From NCBI GenBank assembly GCA_017510065.1, contig JAFWOB010000137.1:62001-126000 (forward strand): 64,000 bases of DNA, given 5' to 3'. Within the stretch, counting starts at the first letter, position 1. The number at the start of each line of letters is the position of its first letter. The notes beneath the pieces are model-generated. The model was not told where the DNA came from and did not search any database. It worked only from the letters and a program-made list of their open reading frames with translations. Both the position numbers and the translations under genes were made by a program. Positions 41,292 through 49,549 of this stretch are shown here, one piece after another. Origin of the DNA: Parasporobacterium sp. GTDB taxonomy: Bacteria > Bacillota > Clostridia > Lachnospirales > Lachnospiraceae.

Positions 41292-41924
41292 TTAAGCAAC
41301 GGCTGCTTTAGCTGCTTCTGCTGCAGCTGCGGCATCTTCTGTATAGATATCAGCGCCGATCTCGTCAGCAAATTCCTGGGTAACCGGAGCACCACCTACC
41401 ATGATCTTGAACTGAGACCTGTTCGGGAGCTGGTTCAGTGCTTCCACGGTTTCACGAAGTGCAGGCATTGTAGTGGTAAGAAGTGCAGAACATCCAACCA
41501 GAACGACATCCGGATCTGAAACGCCTTCGATGAATTTTTCCTTCGGAACGTCAACGCCAAGGTCAATGACTTCAAATCCGGCAGATTCGATCATCATGCT
41601 GACAAGGTTCTTACCGATATCATGAAGGTCTCCCTGCACCGTACCGATGATCAGTTTTCCCTTAACTGCTGCGCTGCCATCACCAAGATGCGGTTTTACA
41701 ACCTCAACGCCCTTCTTCATGGCACGGGCTGCTACAAGCATTTCCGGAACGAAGATCTCATTGTTTTTGAACTTCTCGCCGATCACACCCATTGCATCGA
41801 TAAGGCCCTGGTTCAGGATGTCCATCGGGGCAAACCCCTCATCCAATGCTTCCTGCACAAGACCTGTCACGATCTTTGCTTTGCCGGCTTCGACAGCCTG
41901 AGCAATTTCCTGAATTTTTGACAT
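41292..41924 (-). CDS. Methyltransferase cognate corrinoid protein (MtaC/MttC-type)
   Basis: Cobalamin-binding methyl carrier of 210 aa. An N-terminal helical cap (about residues 1-85) is followed by the B12-binding Rossmann domain with the DxHxxG motif GDLHDIGKN (His101 the likely lower Co ligand) and the SALLTTT and GGAPVT loops. Such proteins accept a methyl group from a dedicated MtaB/MttB/MtgB-type methyltransferase and pass it to THF or another acceptor. No such methyltransferase is in the window. A corrinoid activator and a DUF2284 protein lie upstream on the same strand, separated by the Fic gene. AGGAGG precedes the ATG. Confidence 0.93.
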   Translation of the reverse strand: MSKIQEIAQAVEAGKAKIVTGLVQEALDEGFAPMDILNQGLIDAMGVIGEKFKNNEIFVPEMLVAARAMKKGVEVVKPHLGDGSAAVKGKLIIGTVQGDLHDIGKNLVSMMIESAGFEVIDLGVDVPKEKFIEGVSDPDVVLVGCSALLTTTMPALRETVEALNQLPNRSQFKIMVGGAPVTQEFADEIGADIYTEDAAAAAEAAKAAVA

Positions 41925-42003
41925 AATTTTTTCCTCCTGTGAAAAAATAAAATTATTTAAAGGCAGACTATTCCGCCCTTATGAACGTAATAAATCAAGG
42001 TGC

Positions 42004-42059
42004 ATTATAGATGATATCTTTTCATATTTCCATGGAATATCGTTTGATTTATATGAAAA
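42004..42059. promoter_or_regulatory. Promoter -10 and nested dyads upstream of the corrinoid gene
   Basis: A consensus TATAAT on the minus strand (42004-42009) has no good -35. Directly upstream, TTTTCATAT (42019-42027) and ATATGAAAA (42051-42059) are perfect inverted copies, and a 10-bp palindrome TTCCATGGAA lies at 42028-42037. It could be an operator, or a hairpin ending the Fic transcript. Confidence 0.45.
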
Positions 42060-42066
42060 TATTTCA

Positions 42067-43245
42067 CTATATTTCCGGGTTATCCGCTTCCGCCTTAATA
42101 TAAGCCGTAGAAGGGCCGCCTCCCACTTTAATGATATATCCGGACTTCACCAGGTCGGTCAGTGTTCTTTCCACGGTCACTTTACTGATATCAGGAAATG
42201 TAGCCATGATATCTTTCTTTGTGATCTTTTCGCCGGCAGCATCGATCAGCTGTCTGATCTTATCCGGTTTGGACAGCTTGCGGACCTTTTTGACAGCGGG
42301 GACTTCGAATACAGCGCCGCCTTCTGTGTTATTAATATCTTCGGGAATGGACTGCTTCTGTAAAATAGTTTCAGACTGTTCCTGTTCTTTTTGTCTTTCC
42401 GCCTCTTTCATTTCAAGAGCATGGCGGTTTTCAATCGTTTTATGGATCAGATGCTCAAACCTGCTGTAGCCTCTTGAGATCAGGCTCAGGAAAAAGGCAG
42501 TGAACATCGTATAATCGTTATTTCCTTCATTCCAGTTTTCGGAACTGGCTTCCATCACGTTATAATAGGTCATGACGGATTTGTCGATCAGCTGATCGAG
42601 ATCAATATAATTTCCGAGAGGGTATCCGGCTTTGCACAGCATCAGATGGATCAGCAGGCGGCTGATCTTTTCATTGCCGTTATCAAACGGATGAATATTG
42701 ATAAAATCAATAATAAACATCGGGATCAGGAGCAGTTTTTCATGCCGGTCGTCTTCCCATGCCATATTGAACTCTTCGCACAAAGATTCCAGACAATCCT
42801 CTACCTGGGCAGCACGGACCACATATCCGGTGTTTTTCTTTCTGCTTTTCTTTCGCTCAATATCAATGCTGCGGGAAGCATCGGAAGATACTCTCTCGTC
42901 CTCTTTATTGAAAGCTTCTCTGTAATGCCCGCCAAAAGAGCGTCCGGAAGAAGCGTACAGTTTTCTATGAAACTGCAGAATGTCTTTCGGGTAAAGATGA
43001 ATGATCTGATAATTCGTGCTGATCATCTCATACAGATCATCATATTCAGCGGGACGGACGGGTTCATATTCCGGATCTTCCTCTTCCGGTCTTTTCTTGA
43101 CATGGATCTTTAGAAGTTCCTGTTCACAGGACTTCAGCATCAGCTCCTGCCGGCCGTGATATTCATGGATCCGGCTGAGCATCTGAACCATTTCCGGAGT
43201 TAATAGCCTGCATGGTGCATTAAGATAATCAAATACTCTCATCAT
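42067..43245 (-). CDS. Fic-domain protein with degenerate active-site motif and C-terminal winged helix
   Basis: 392 aa. N-terminal helices precede the Fic core; the motif is at residues 185-196: HPFDNGNEKISR, against the canonical HPFx[DE]GN[G]RxxR. The catalytic His185 remains, but the Mg-binding acid is Asn189 and the anion-hole GR is E192-K193. A flexible, Gln/Glu-rich linker (about 285-320) leads to a winged-helix-like C-terminus (KITKKDIMATFPDISKVTVERTLTDLVKSGYI). AMPylation is doubtful; another NTP chemistry or a pure regulatory role is possible. It has its own promoter and splits the corrinoid gene from its activator. Confidence 0.8.
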   Translation of the reverse strand: MMRVFDYLNAPCRLLTPEMVQMLSRIHEYHGRQELMLKSCEQELLKIHVKKRPEEEDPEYEPVRPAEYDDLYEMISTNYQIIHLYPKDILQFHRKLYASSGRSFGGHYREAFNKEDERVSSDASRSIDIERKKSRKKNTGYVVRAAQVEDCLESLCEEFNMAWEDDRHEKLLLIPMFIIDFINIHPFDNGNEKISRLLIHLMLCKAGYPLGNYIDLDQLIDKSVMTYYNVMEASSENWNEGNNDYTMFTAFFLSLISRGYSRFEHLIHKTIENRHALEMKEAERQKEQEQSETILQKQSIPEDINNTEGGAVFEVPAVKKVRKLSKPDKIRQLIDAAGEKITKKDIMATFPDISKVTVERTLTDLVKSGYIIKVGGGPSTAYIKAEADNPEI

Positions 43246-43276
43246 CCGCCTCCATGGAATGTATTTAATCTACATC

Positions 43277-43308
43277 ATTTTAACGTATCATGATTGAGAT
43301 TTCAATCA
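43277..43308 (-). promoter_or_regulatory. Promoter and overlapping dyad of the Fic gene
   Basis: On the minus strand TTGAAA (43300-43305) and TAAAAT (43277-43282) are 17 bp apart. A perfect 7-bp inverted repeat, TGATTGA (43291-43297) and TCAATCA (43302-43308), overlaps the -35 box and part of the spacer, a good position for a repressor. Confidence 0.65.
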
Positions 43309-43842
43309 GATGCAGAACAGATAACATCCTGTATAGCACATTTTTCCAGGGCCGTAATTATAGCCGACGCCGTTTTTTTTGCAGACGTCCGATACAAACA
43401 GTCCGAATGCTTCCATGGAAGAGCTTTTCAGATCCGGAAATCTGCAGGGAGCATCCGGATATGTACAGGTCTTGCACCTTGTGCAGGCTCCATCCCCTAA
43501 AGGAAGCACATCTTCTATATGTTCCTTTACCCGTTCGGTCCCCTGAAGAAAACGTTTGTCATGGATTTCCTTTACTTCCATGATCCCTTCCCAGTCAAGG
43601 GTATCTTCAATCTCTCCAATGGTCTGAACCAGGATCCCGTGCGTGTACTGATGCATGATGGCATCACACTCCTCAATGGATCCGCAGCCCGGAGGACAGG
43701 ACCATCTCTGATTATATACGCCGCAGGTGTTTACCTCACACATCTGACGCACTTCCGGAAGTGCTTTCAGCGTGGAAACATCCAGTTCCTTCACGGTTTC
43801 GAAGCCCAGTTCCTCCAAAGCCTTTAATAATTCCTGCATCAT
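43306..43842 (-). CDS. DUF2284 cysteine-rich metal-binding protein
   Basis: 178 aa with about 13 cysteines. A first cluster is at C35, C40, C49, C53 and C59 (WSCPPGC core); a ferredoxin-like C-x2-C-x2-C-x6-C is at 120-133 (ACTRCKTCTYPDAPC), and a last group is at C154, C169, C173 and C177. The family is predicted to bind an Fe-S cluster and is often found beside corrinoid activators, as here (RACo-like gene 14 bp upstream). A role as electron donor for corrinoid reduction is an inference. Confidence 0.8.
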   Translation of the reverse strand: MMQELLKALEELGFETVKELDVSTLKALPEVRQMCEVNTCGVYNQRWSCPPGCGSIEECDAIMHQYTHGILVQTIGEIEDTLDWEGIMEVKEIHDKRFLQGTERVKEHIEDVLPLGDGACTRCKTCTYPDAPCRFPDLKSSSMEAFGLFVSDVCKKNGVGYNYGPGKMCYTGCYLFCI

Positions 43843-43856
43843 CCTTCTCCTTCCGT

Positions 43857-45380
43857 TTATTCAAACAGCAGATTATCAACAAATGTATCCTGAAAATCAG
43901 GAGAAGAGGCAAGTTCCAGAAACTCTGCTTTTTTCCGGATCTTTTCCGCACGCAGGAACTCCTGATAATTTAATGTTGCAATGATGCTGCCCTCTCCCGC
44001 TGCATTGCCGATCATTTCGATCCGCTCTTCCAGCGTGGAAGGGATCATACCGATGCGGCAGGCAGAATGAGGATCCATATAGTTCCCGAAGGCTCCCGCG
44101 ATCATGATCCTTTTGACATCGCCGATGCCGATCCCCAGTTTTTCTGCCAGCAGTTCGATGCCGGCGGCTACAGCTCCTTTGGCCAGCTGCACTTCCCGGA
44201 TATCTTTCTGTGACAGATAAACATGTTCTGTCAGCCGGATTGCAAGCATTCCGGAACCTTCCAGACGGAAAACCTGTTCACAGTCTTCATCGATCTTTCC
44301 GGACTCATCGATGATCTGCGCATCCAGCGCAGCTGCAACTGCGTCCATCAGCCCGCTGCCGCAGATGCCGGCTGCTTTGTCTTCGTCAAGATCACCAAGG
44401 ACATGGCATACCAGACGATCATCCTCCAGCCGCACATGATCGACAGCACCTTCCGTCCCCCGCATGCCGCATTCGATCTTGGCTCCTTCAAAGGCAGGGC
44501 CGGCAGCCGTGGAACAGGCGATCATTCTTTTCCGGTTTCCCATGACCATTTCACCATTGGTCCCGATATCGATCATCAGGCTGATCTCATCCAGGGTATC
44601 AAATTCCGTGGCAAGAAGACATCCCACGGTATCTGCCCCCACAAATCCGGCTATATTCGGAAGCACCTGCAAAAGTGCGTCCGGATGCACATGAAGATCC
44701 GCATCGGAGGCTTTCATGGTAACCTCTTCCTTCATGACAGCTTCATAGGGAACCACCGTAAGGGGTCTGGGATCAATATTCATAAAGAGATGGTGCATAC
44801 AGGTATTGCCGACCACCGTCAGAAGCCTGATCTGTTCCTTTTTGATCCCCGCCGACCGGCACACCTGTTCTATCAGTTCGTTTAAAGCCTTACGAATCGT
44901 AGAAGACAGCACCTCAACGCCTTTTTCCATGGCGTACTCGCATCGGGAGATCACATCAGCGCCAAACTGGCTCTGAGGATTCAGCATACTGGCTCTGGCA
45001 GCCATATGACCATCCGCCAGATCCAGCAGATAGCAGACAACAGAAGTCGTCCCGATATCAAATGCAGCACCGTATCCTTCACTGATCTGCGGATCCAGGG
45101 TGCCAAGCTCTCTTCTGATCCCGCTTTCCAGAATATGAAACGTCTTTTTTTCATGAGGCCGGATCACAAGGTCTCTGTCCACGGGATACTGGCATGCAGT
45201 AACTGTCCGGAATGCATCTCCTTCCAGAACATCCACCAGGCATTTCCCGCAGGTACCCTGCCCCCCGCAGGGTGCATCCGGAGTCAGTCCGGCATGGATC
45301 TGCACGGCAAGAAGGGTTTCTCCTTCCGGCGCTTCTACGATCAGATTCTGCGGTTTTATCGTAACTTTATATGTTTTCAT
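43857..45380 (-). CDS. RACo-like reductive activator of corrinoid proteins (ferredoxin + ASKHA ATPase)
   Basis: 507 aa. An N-terminal [2Fe-2S] ferredoxin domain has Cys38, 44, 47 and 63 (PCGGQGTCGKC...AC). A linker leads to an ASKHA ATPase domain (AAFDIGTTSVVCYLLDL near residue 116; MIDIGTNGEMV; GICGSGLMDA). This is the architecture of RACo/RamA-like proteins that reduce Co(II) corrinoids to active Co(I) at ATP cost. The ATG at 45380 with AAAGGA is chosen over an upstream start. It is followed by DUF2284, Fic and the corrinoid protein on the same strand. Confidence 0.9.
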   Translation of the reverse strand: MKTYKVTIKPQNLIVEAPEGETLLAVQIHAGLTPDAPCGGQGTCGKCLVDVLEGDAFRTVTACQYPVDRDLVIRPHEKKTFHILESGIRRELGTLDPQISEGYGAAFDIGTTSVVCYLLDLADGHMAARASMLNPQSQFGADVISRCEYAMEKGVEVLSSTIRKALNELIEQVCRSAGIKKEQIRLLTVVGNTCMHHLFMNIDPRPLTVVPYEAVMKEEVTMKASDADLHVHPDALLQVLPNIAGFVGADTVGCLLATEFDTLDEISLMIDIGTNGEMVMGNRKRMIACSTAAGPAFEGAKIECGMRGTEGAVDHVRLEDDRLVCHVLGDLDEDKAAGICGSGLMDAVAAALDAQIIDESGKIDEDCEQVFRLEGSGMLAIRLTEHVYLSQKDIREVQLAKGAVAAGIELLAEKLGIGIGDVKRIMIAGAFGNYMDPHSACRIGMIPSTLEERIEMIGNAAGEGSIIATLNYQEFLRAEKIRKKAEFLELASSPDFQDTFVDNLLFE

Positions 45381-45439
45381 AGTTTGCTTCCTTTGTTCTG
45401 TAATCCGGACCGGCATGATCTCTCGGATCGATTTCGATT

Positions 45440-45482
45440 AAAAAAATACAGTGCTATCATATCGAAATATGACAGCACTGTA
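45440..45482 (-). terminator. Rho-independent terminator of fba
   Basis: TACAGTGCT and AGCACTGTA plus an inner TCATAT/ATATGA form a stem of about 15 bp with one mismatch and a CGAA-type loop. On the minus strand it runs into seven Ts. It lies 30 bp after the fba stop. Confidence 0.9.
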
Positions 45483-45512
45483 AATACTCAAATATGTTTA
45501 ATGGCAGCTGAC

Positions 45513-46448
45513 TCAGGCTTTGTTGTCGCAGCCGAGAACGTCTTTGATCTTATGGGCAACCATTTCCTTGATCGCCTGACGAGCCGGTTTCAGATATTCT
45601 CTCGGATCGAATTTATCCGGATGCTCTGCGAAGAACTCACGGATGGTGGCAGTCATTGCCAGTCTCAGGTCAGAGTCGATATTGATCTTGCAGACAGACA
45701 TGGAAGCTGCTTTTCTCAGCTGGTCTTCCGGAACGCCTACTGCACCCGGCATATTGCCGCCGAAATGATTGATCTTCTCTACGAATTCCTGCGGAACAGA
45801 AGAAGATCCGTGAAGAACGATCGGGAATCCCGGAAGTCTCTTGGAAACTTCTTCCAGAACGTCAAATCTTAACTGCGGTTTTGTGCCCGGTTTGAACTTA
45901 TAAGCACCATGGCTTGTTCCGATAGCAATTGCCAGGGAGTCACAGCCTGTTTTGCTTACGAATTCTTCTACTTCTTCCGGACGGGTATAAGAAGAGTCTT
46001 CCGCGCTTACTTTCACTTCATCTTCAATACCTGCCAGGGTACCCAGTTCTGCTTCAACGACAACACCGTGATCATGTGCATATTCCACAACCTGTTTGGT
46101 GATCTCGATATTCTCGGCAAACGGTTTGGAGGAAGCATCGATCATAACAGAAGTAAAACCGCCATCGATACAGCTCTTGCATGTCTCAAAGGTATCGCCA
46201 TGGTCAAGATACAGACAGATCGGGAGCTGTGTTTCGATAACAGCTGCTTCCACCAGTTTCATAAGGTAAGTATGATTTGCATAAGCACGTGCACCTTTGG
46301 AAACCTGAAGGATCAGCGGAGCATTTAAATCTTTTGCAGCTTCTGTGATGCCCTGAACGATCTCCATGTTGTTAACGTTGAATGCTCCGATCGCATAACC
46401 GCCGTCATACGCTTTTTTGAACATTTCTGTACTTGTTACTAATGGCAT
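45513..46448 (-). CDS. fba: Class II fructose-bisphosphate aldolase
   Basis: Zinc-dependent aldolase of glycolysis, 311 aa. Motifs: GAFNVNNMEIVQG, the catalytic/zinc segment YLDHGDTFETC, EAELGTLAG, GTSHGAYK and VLHGSSSVP, then INIDSDLR. AAAGGAGG precedes the ATG at 46448; the frame open slightly upstream is not used. It is divergent from the PPi-phosphofructokinase, the preceding step of the pathway. Confidence 0.97.
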   Translation of the reverse strand: MPLVTSTEMFKKAYDGGYAIGAFNVNNMEIVQGITEAAKDLNAPLILQVSKGARAYANHTYLMKLVEAAVIETQLPICLYLDHGDTFETCKSCIDGGFTSVMIDASSKPFAENIEITKQVVEYAHDHGVVVEAELGTLAGIEDEVKVSAEDSSYTRPEEVEEFVSKTGCDSLAIAIGTSHGAYKFKPGTKPQLRFDVLEEVSKRLPGFPIVLHGSSSVPQEFVEKINHFGGNMPGAVGVPEDQLRKAASMSVCKINIDSDLRLAMTATIREFFAEHPDKFDPREYLKPARQAIKEMVAHKIKDVLGCDNKA

Positions 46449-46517
46449 AATATTATCCTCCTTTATGCACAATAAAGATTGCTTTGAAATACGTATTTTG
46501 TAAGCTCACTGTCCCCT

Positions 46518-46618
46518 ATCATAACATAGTCATCCGAAAAATTAAACAAAAAAATGTTATAAAATTAACATATTTCCACAATATAACTATACATATTTTA
46601 CACAACCTGTGCTAAAAT
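46518..46618. promoter_or_regulatory. Divergent promoter region of fba and PPi-pfk
   Basis: On the minus strand an extended -10 TGTTATGAT (box 46518-46523) points to fba. On the plus strand an extended -10 TGCTAAAAT (46610-46618) points to the phosphofructokinase. Neither has a strong -35 at ideal spacing. The very AT-rich 224-bp gap could hold a shared operator; none was recognised. Confidence 0.5.
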
Positions 46619-46696
46619 AAGTGCCGGAACGTTATTCAGCCCCATTTTTTCGGGTGACTGTATATCTGTCAGATTACTTAAGGGAGGACTAATTAT

Positions 46697-47941
46697 ATGT
46701 CAGCTGTATTAAAAGGTGCATGCATCGTCGGACAGTCCGGCGGGCCAACCTCGGTCATCAATTCCAGTTTATACGGAGTTGTCAAGACTGCTATTGAAAA
46801 TCCGAATATTACCCATGTTCTCGGTGCGGAATACGGAATCAAAGGTGTTCTGAACGACAGACTGTTCGATATGGATCAGGAAGATCCTGCAGAACTGGAA
46901 AAACTGCTTTATACGCCGTCATCTGCTCTGGGTTCCTGCAGATACAAAATGAAAGATCCTGATGTAGATGATACCGATTACAAACGCATCTATGAGATCT
47001 TCCAGAAATATGATGTCCGTTATTTCTTCTATAACGGTGGAAATGATTCCATGGATACCTGCAACAAGATTTCCAAATATATGCAGAAGGTCGGGTATGA
47101 ATGCCGTGTCATGGGAGTTCCGAAGACTATCGATAACGACCTGTTCGGTACAGACCACTGCCCCGGCTATGCAAGCGCTGCCAAATACATTGCGACCAGC
47201 ATTATGGAAGTCTATCACGACGCAAGAGTTTATGATACAGGTATGATCTGTATTGTTGAGATCATGGGAAGACACGCCGGCTGGCTTGCAGCAGCTGCTT
47301 CCATCGCTGCAGCATACGGTCATGGTCCGGATCTTGTATACCTGCCTGAGCTTCCCTTCGATATGGACAGCTTCCTGGAAAAGGTGGAAAAGATCTATAA
47401 AGAAAGAAAATACTGTATCGTAGCAGTTTCCGAAGGTCTGCAGTTTGCTGACGGTACATTTGTTTCTGAAGCAAGCACTTCCGCAACCGATGGATTCGGA
47501 CATGCACAGTTGGGTGGCCTTGCTACAAAACTGGCTGCTGTCGTTGGAGAAAAAACAGGCGCCAAGGTCCGCGGTATCGAGCTGTCCCTGCTCCAGAGAT
47601 GCGGTGCTCATCTGGCTTCTGCTACCGATATCAACGAATCCTTCCGTTCCGGCGAAGCTGCAGTTCTCAATGCTGTTAATGGCATTACGGATAAGATGGT
47701 TGGATACGAGCGCAGATACGAGGACGGCAAATACGTCTGTGACATCAAACTCTTTGATCTCTCTGATGTTGCCAACACCGAAAAGAAATTCCCAATGGAA
47801 TGGATCAATGAGACCGGCGACGGTATCAAGAAGGAATATCTTGATTATGTCATGCCATTGATCCAGGGCGAACCGGCTACTCCGCGCAAGGATTCTCTTC
47901 CGGTCTATGCAGAGCTTAAGAAAGTACTGTTCTCCAAATAA
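46697..47941 (+). CDS. Pyrophosphate-type 6-phosphofructokinase
   Basis: Phosphorylates fructose 6-phosphate. It has 414 aa. The donor-specificity positions read GGNDSMD (residues 114-120; Asp117 where ATP enzymes have Gly) and PKTIDND (Lys143 where ATP enzymes have Gly), both typical of PPi-dependent PFKs. MGRHAGWLA and the C-terminal substrate site are intact. GGND rather than GGDD is a small variant. AAGGGAGG precedes the ATG. It runs divergently from fba. Confidence 0.92.
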   Translation: MSAVLKGACIVGQSGGPTSVINSSLYGVVKTAIENPNITHVLGAEYGIKGVLNDRLFDMDQEDPAELEKLLYTPSSALGSCRYKMKDPDVDDTDYKRIYEIFQKYDVRYFFYNGGNDSMDTCNKISKYMQKVGYECRVMGVPKTIDNDLFGTDHCPGYASAAKYIATSIMEVYHDARVYDTGMICIVEIMGRHAGWLAAAASIAAAYGHGPDLVYLPELPFDMDSFLEKVEKIYKERKYCIVAVSEGLQFADGTFVSEASTSATDGFGHAQLGGLATKLAAVVGEKTGAKVRGIELSLLQRCGAHLASATDINESFRSGEAAVLNAVNGITDKMVGYERRYEDGKYVCDIKLFDLSDVANTEKKFPMEWINETGDGIKKEYLDYVMPLIQGEPATPRKDSLPVYAELKKVLFSK

Positions 47942-47965
47942 ACTCGTCTGATACACGGATTCCGA

Positions 47966-47997
47966 AAAGGGAGTTTCATAAACATGAAACTCCCTTT
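47966..47997. terminator. Bidirectional terminator after PPi-pfk
   Basis: A perfect 14-bp stem, AAAGGGAGTTTCAT / ATGAAACTCCCTTT, with an AAAC loop, between two convergent genes. Confidence 0.85.
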
Positions 47998-48019
47998 CTT
48001 TATGCACCGTTTCCGGTGG

Positions 48020-48775
48020 TCAGCTGTTTTTGATATCACAGTAAAAATTGCAGAATCCACAGCGGTACAGGTCTACTTCCACTGTACCGAACACCGTAGC
48101 CCGCTCCGGTTTCACCTGTCCTTGACGTACCTTCCGCCACACGGAAAGGGTCTGATCTACCGCATCCGGAGGAAGGATCAGCTTTCCATGGCAGGAATAG
48201 ATCTTCTCATAAAGGTCCTTCATTCCTATCAGTTTTAACAGGCTTTCTTCCATGCGGTCCGGACATCTGTGTTCTCCGAACATAAACATGGTGCCGGTCT
48301 GGACCATATCGCCGGGAAACAGTATTTTATCTGTTTCATCCAGGATCACTGCATTTCCGTACGTATGCCCCGGAGCCAGATAATACCGGATCGTCCTCTC
48401 CCCCAGCTCGATCTGCGTTCCTTCTTCCGCAGCAATATATCCTGCGTCGGGAAACTGTTTTTCCAGTCCGCAGTTTACATAATCTGTACCGGTGATATAA
48501 AAAGAGGAAAAAGAACCGTTTCCACAGGTATGATCATAATCCCCATGGGTATTTGCCAGAAGGATTTCCTTGGTCTTTCCGTCGGAAGAAAGGTCTCGGC
48601 CTTCCTTCTTCAGCAGGTCAGACACCATGCCCTTTACGTCCACCAGCAGATAACCGGAATCGATCACAAGGCATTTCTGTTTTCCATCCAGCACAAAAAA
48701 GCGAACAATGTCTCCATCCGGCATTCGATCTTCAAAAGCCCAGGTATGACTGTCTACTCTGATCAGATGATACAT
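48020..48775 (-). CDS. MBL-fold metallo-hydrolase
   Basis: 251-aa metallo-beta-lactamase-fold protein. The metal motif reads THGDYDHT, so the second His of HxHxDH is Asp. APGHTYGN and LFPGDMVQTG supply further ligands. The last 15 residues contain two Cys (CGFCNFYC). It may be a hydrolase with altered metal set; the substrate is unknown. A terminator separates it from the CoA-transferase genes upstream, so it is probably not part of that operon. Confidence 0.82.
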   Translation of the reverse strand: MYHLIRVDSHTWAFEDRMPDGDIVRFFVLDGKQKCLVIDSGYLLVDVKGMVSDLLKKEGRDLSSDGKTKEILLANTHGDYDHTCGNGSFSSFYITGTDYVNCGLEKQFPDAGYIAAEEGTQIELGERTIRYYLAPGHTYGNAVILDETDKILFPGDMVQTGTMFMFGEHRCPDRMEESLLKLIGMKDLYEKIYSCHGKLILPPDAVDQTLSVWRKVRQGQVKPERATVFGTVEVDLYRCGFCNFYCDIKNS

Positions 48776-48821
48776 ATCTTTTTCTCCTGCAGCATTAACA
48801 AGTTTTTATCAGCAGATTACA

Positions 48822-48857
48822 AAAAGGCAGGAAAATCCATAGATCTTCCTGCCTTAT
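48822..48857 (-). terminator. Terminator of the CoA-transferase/phloroglucinol-type operon
   Basis: AAGGCAGGA and TCCTGCCTT form a perfect 9-bp stem that runs into five Ts on the minus strand, about 30 bp after the CoA-transferase B stop. Confidence 0.85.
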
Positions 48858-48886
48858 CAATGATCAGCGAAATGGAACAGCCCGGA

Positions 48887-49549
48887 TCATTCAGCCGGCA
48901 TGCACATTTCCTTGATCTCGCCCTCAACGATGATCGGAGCAGCGGTTGCTGCCTTGATATCATCAACGGTAACTCCGGGAGCCAGCTCACGAAGTTCAAA
49001 ACCTCTGTCAGTCACTTCGATCACACCCATTTCGGTAACGATCATATCAACGGCTTTCAGAGCTGTTGCAGGAAGGGAAATCTTCTCAAACAGCTTCGGT
49101 TTGCCTTTGTTGGTGTGGGTCATTGCTACAACAACCTTCTTTGCGCCTACCACCAGGTCCATAGCGCCGCCCATACCGGGAACCATTTTGCCGGGGATGA
49201 TATGGGAAGCAATGTTGCCTTCCTGATCTACCTGCAGAGCGCCCAGTACGGTCATATCTACATGTCCGCCACGGATGATACCGAAGGATGTTGCGGAATC
49301 AAAGAATGCTGCATGGGGATGTACGTTTACGTTTACACCACCGGAGTTAACAACGTTTTTATCAGCTTCTTCTTCGCTAACAACACCACCCATACCGATA
49401 ATGCCGTTCTCAGACTGCAGATGTACTTCCATGCCTTCCGGTACATAGTTTGCTACCAGTGTCGGCAGACCGATACCCAGGTTTACTACATAACCGTCCT
49501 TTAATTCCTGAGCGACACGATGAGCAATAATTTCCTTTACGTTTGCCAT
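48887..49549 (-). CDS. CoA-transferase subunit B (3-oxoacid type)
   Basis: Beta subunit of a class I CoA-transferase, 220 aa. It has GIGLPTLVANYV and the catalytic Glu47 in the SENGIIGMG motif, and GGAMDLVVGAKKV. Known relatives move CoA between acetyl- or butyryl-CoA and acetoacetate. In this operon I infer transfer onto triacetate (3,5-dioxohexanoate) and/or acetoacetate. Its ATG overlaps the subunit A stop by one base, so the pair is made in equal amounts. Confidence 0.93.
   Translation of the reverse strand: MANVKEIIAHRVAQELKDGYVVNLGIGLPTLVANYVPEGMEVHLQSENGIIGMGGVVSEEEADKNVVNSGGVNVNVHPHAAFFDSATSFGIIRGGHVDMTVLGALQVDQEGNIASHIIPGKMVPGMGGAMDLVVGAKKVVVAMTHTNKGKPKLFEKISLPATALKAVDMIVTEMGVIEVTDRGFELRELAPGVTVDDIKAATAAPIIVEGEIKEMCMPAE

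Noticed and set aside
42067..43245. Fic gene as the toxin of a toxin-antitoxin pair
   Set aside because: No small antitoxin gene lies next to it, it has its own promoter, and its active-site motif is degenerate.
46919..48007. Long minus-strand open frame opposite PPi-phosphofructokinase
   Set aside because: It is antisense to a gene with complete motifs and runs through its terminator; Cys/Phe-rich composition is typical of a shadow frame.
48269..49504. Long plus-strand open frame opposite the MBL and CoA-transferase B genes
   Set aside because: The protein is low in recognisable motifs, has no ribosome-binding site, and mirrors two clearly real minus-strand genes.
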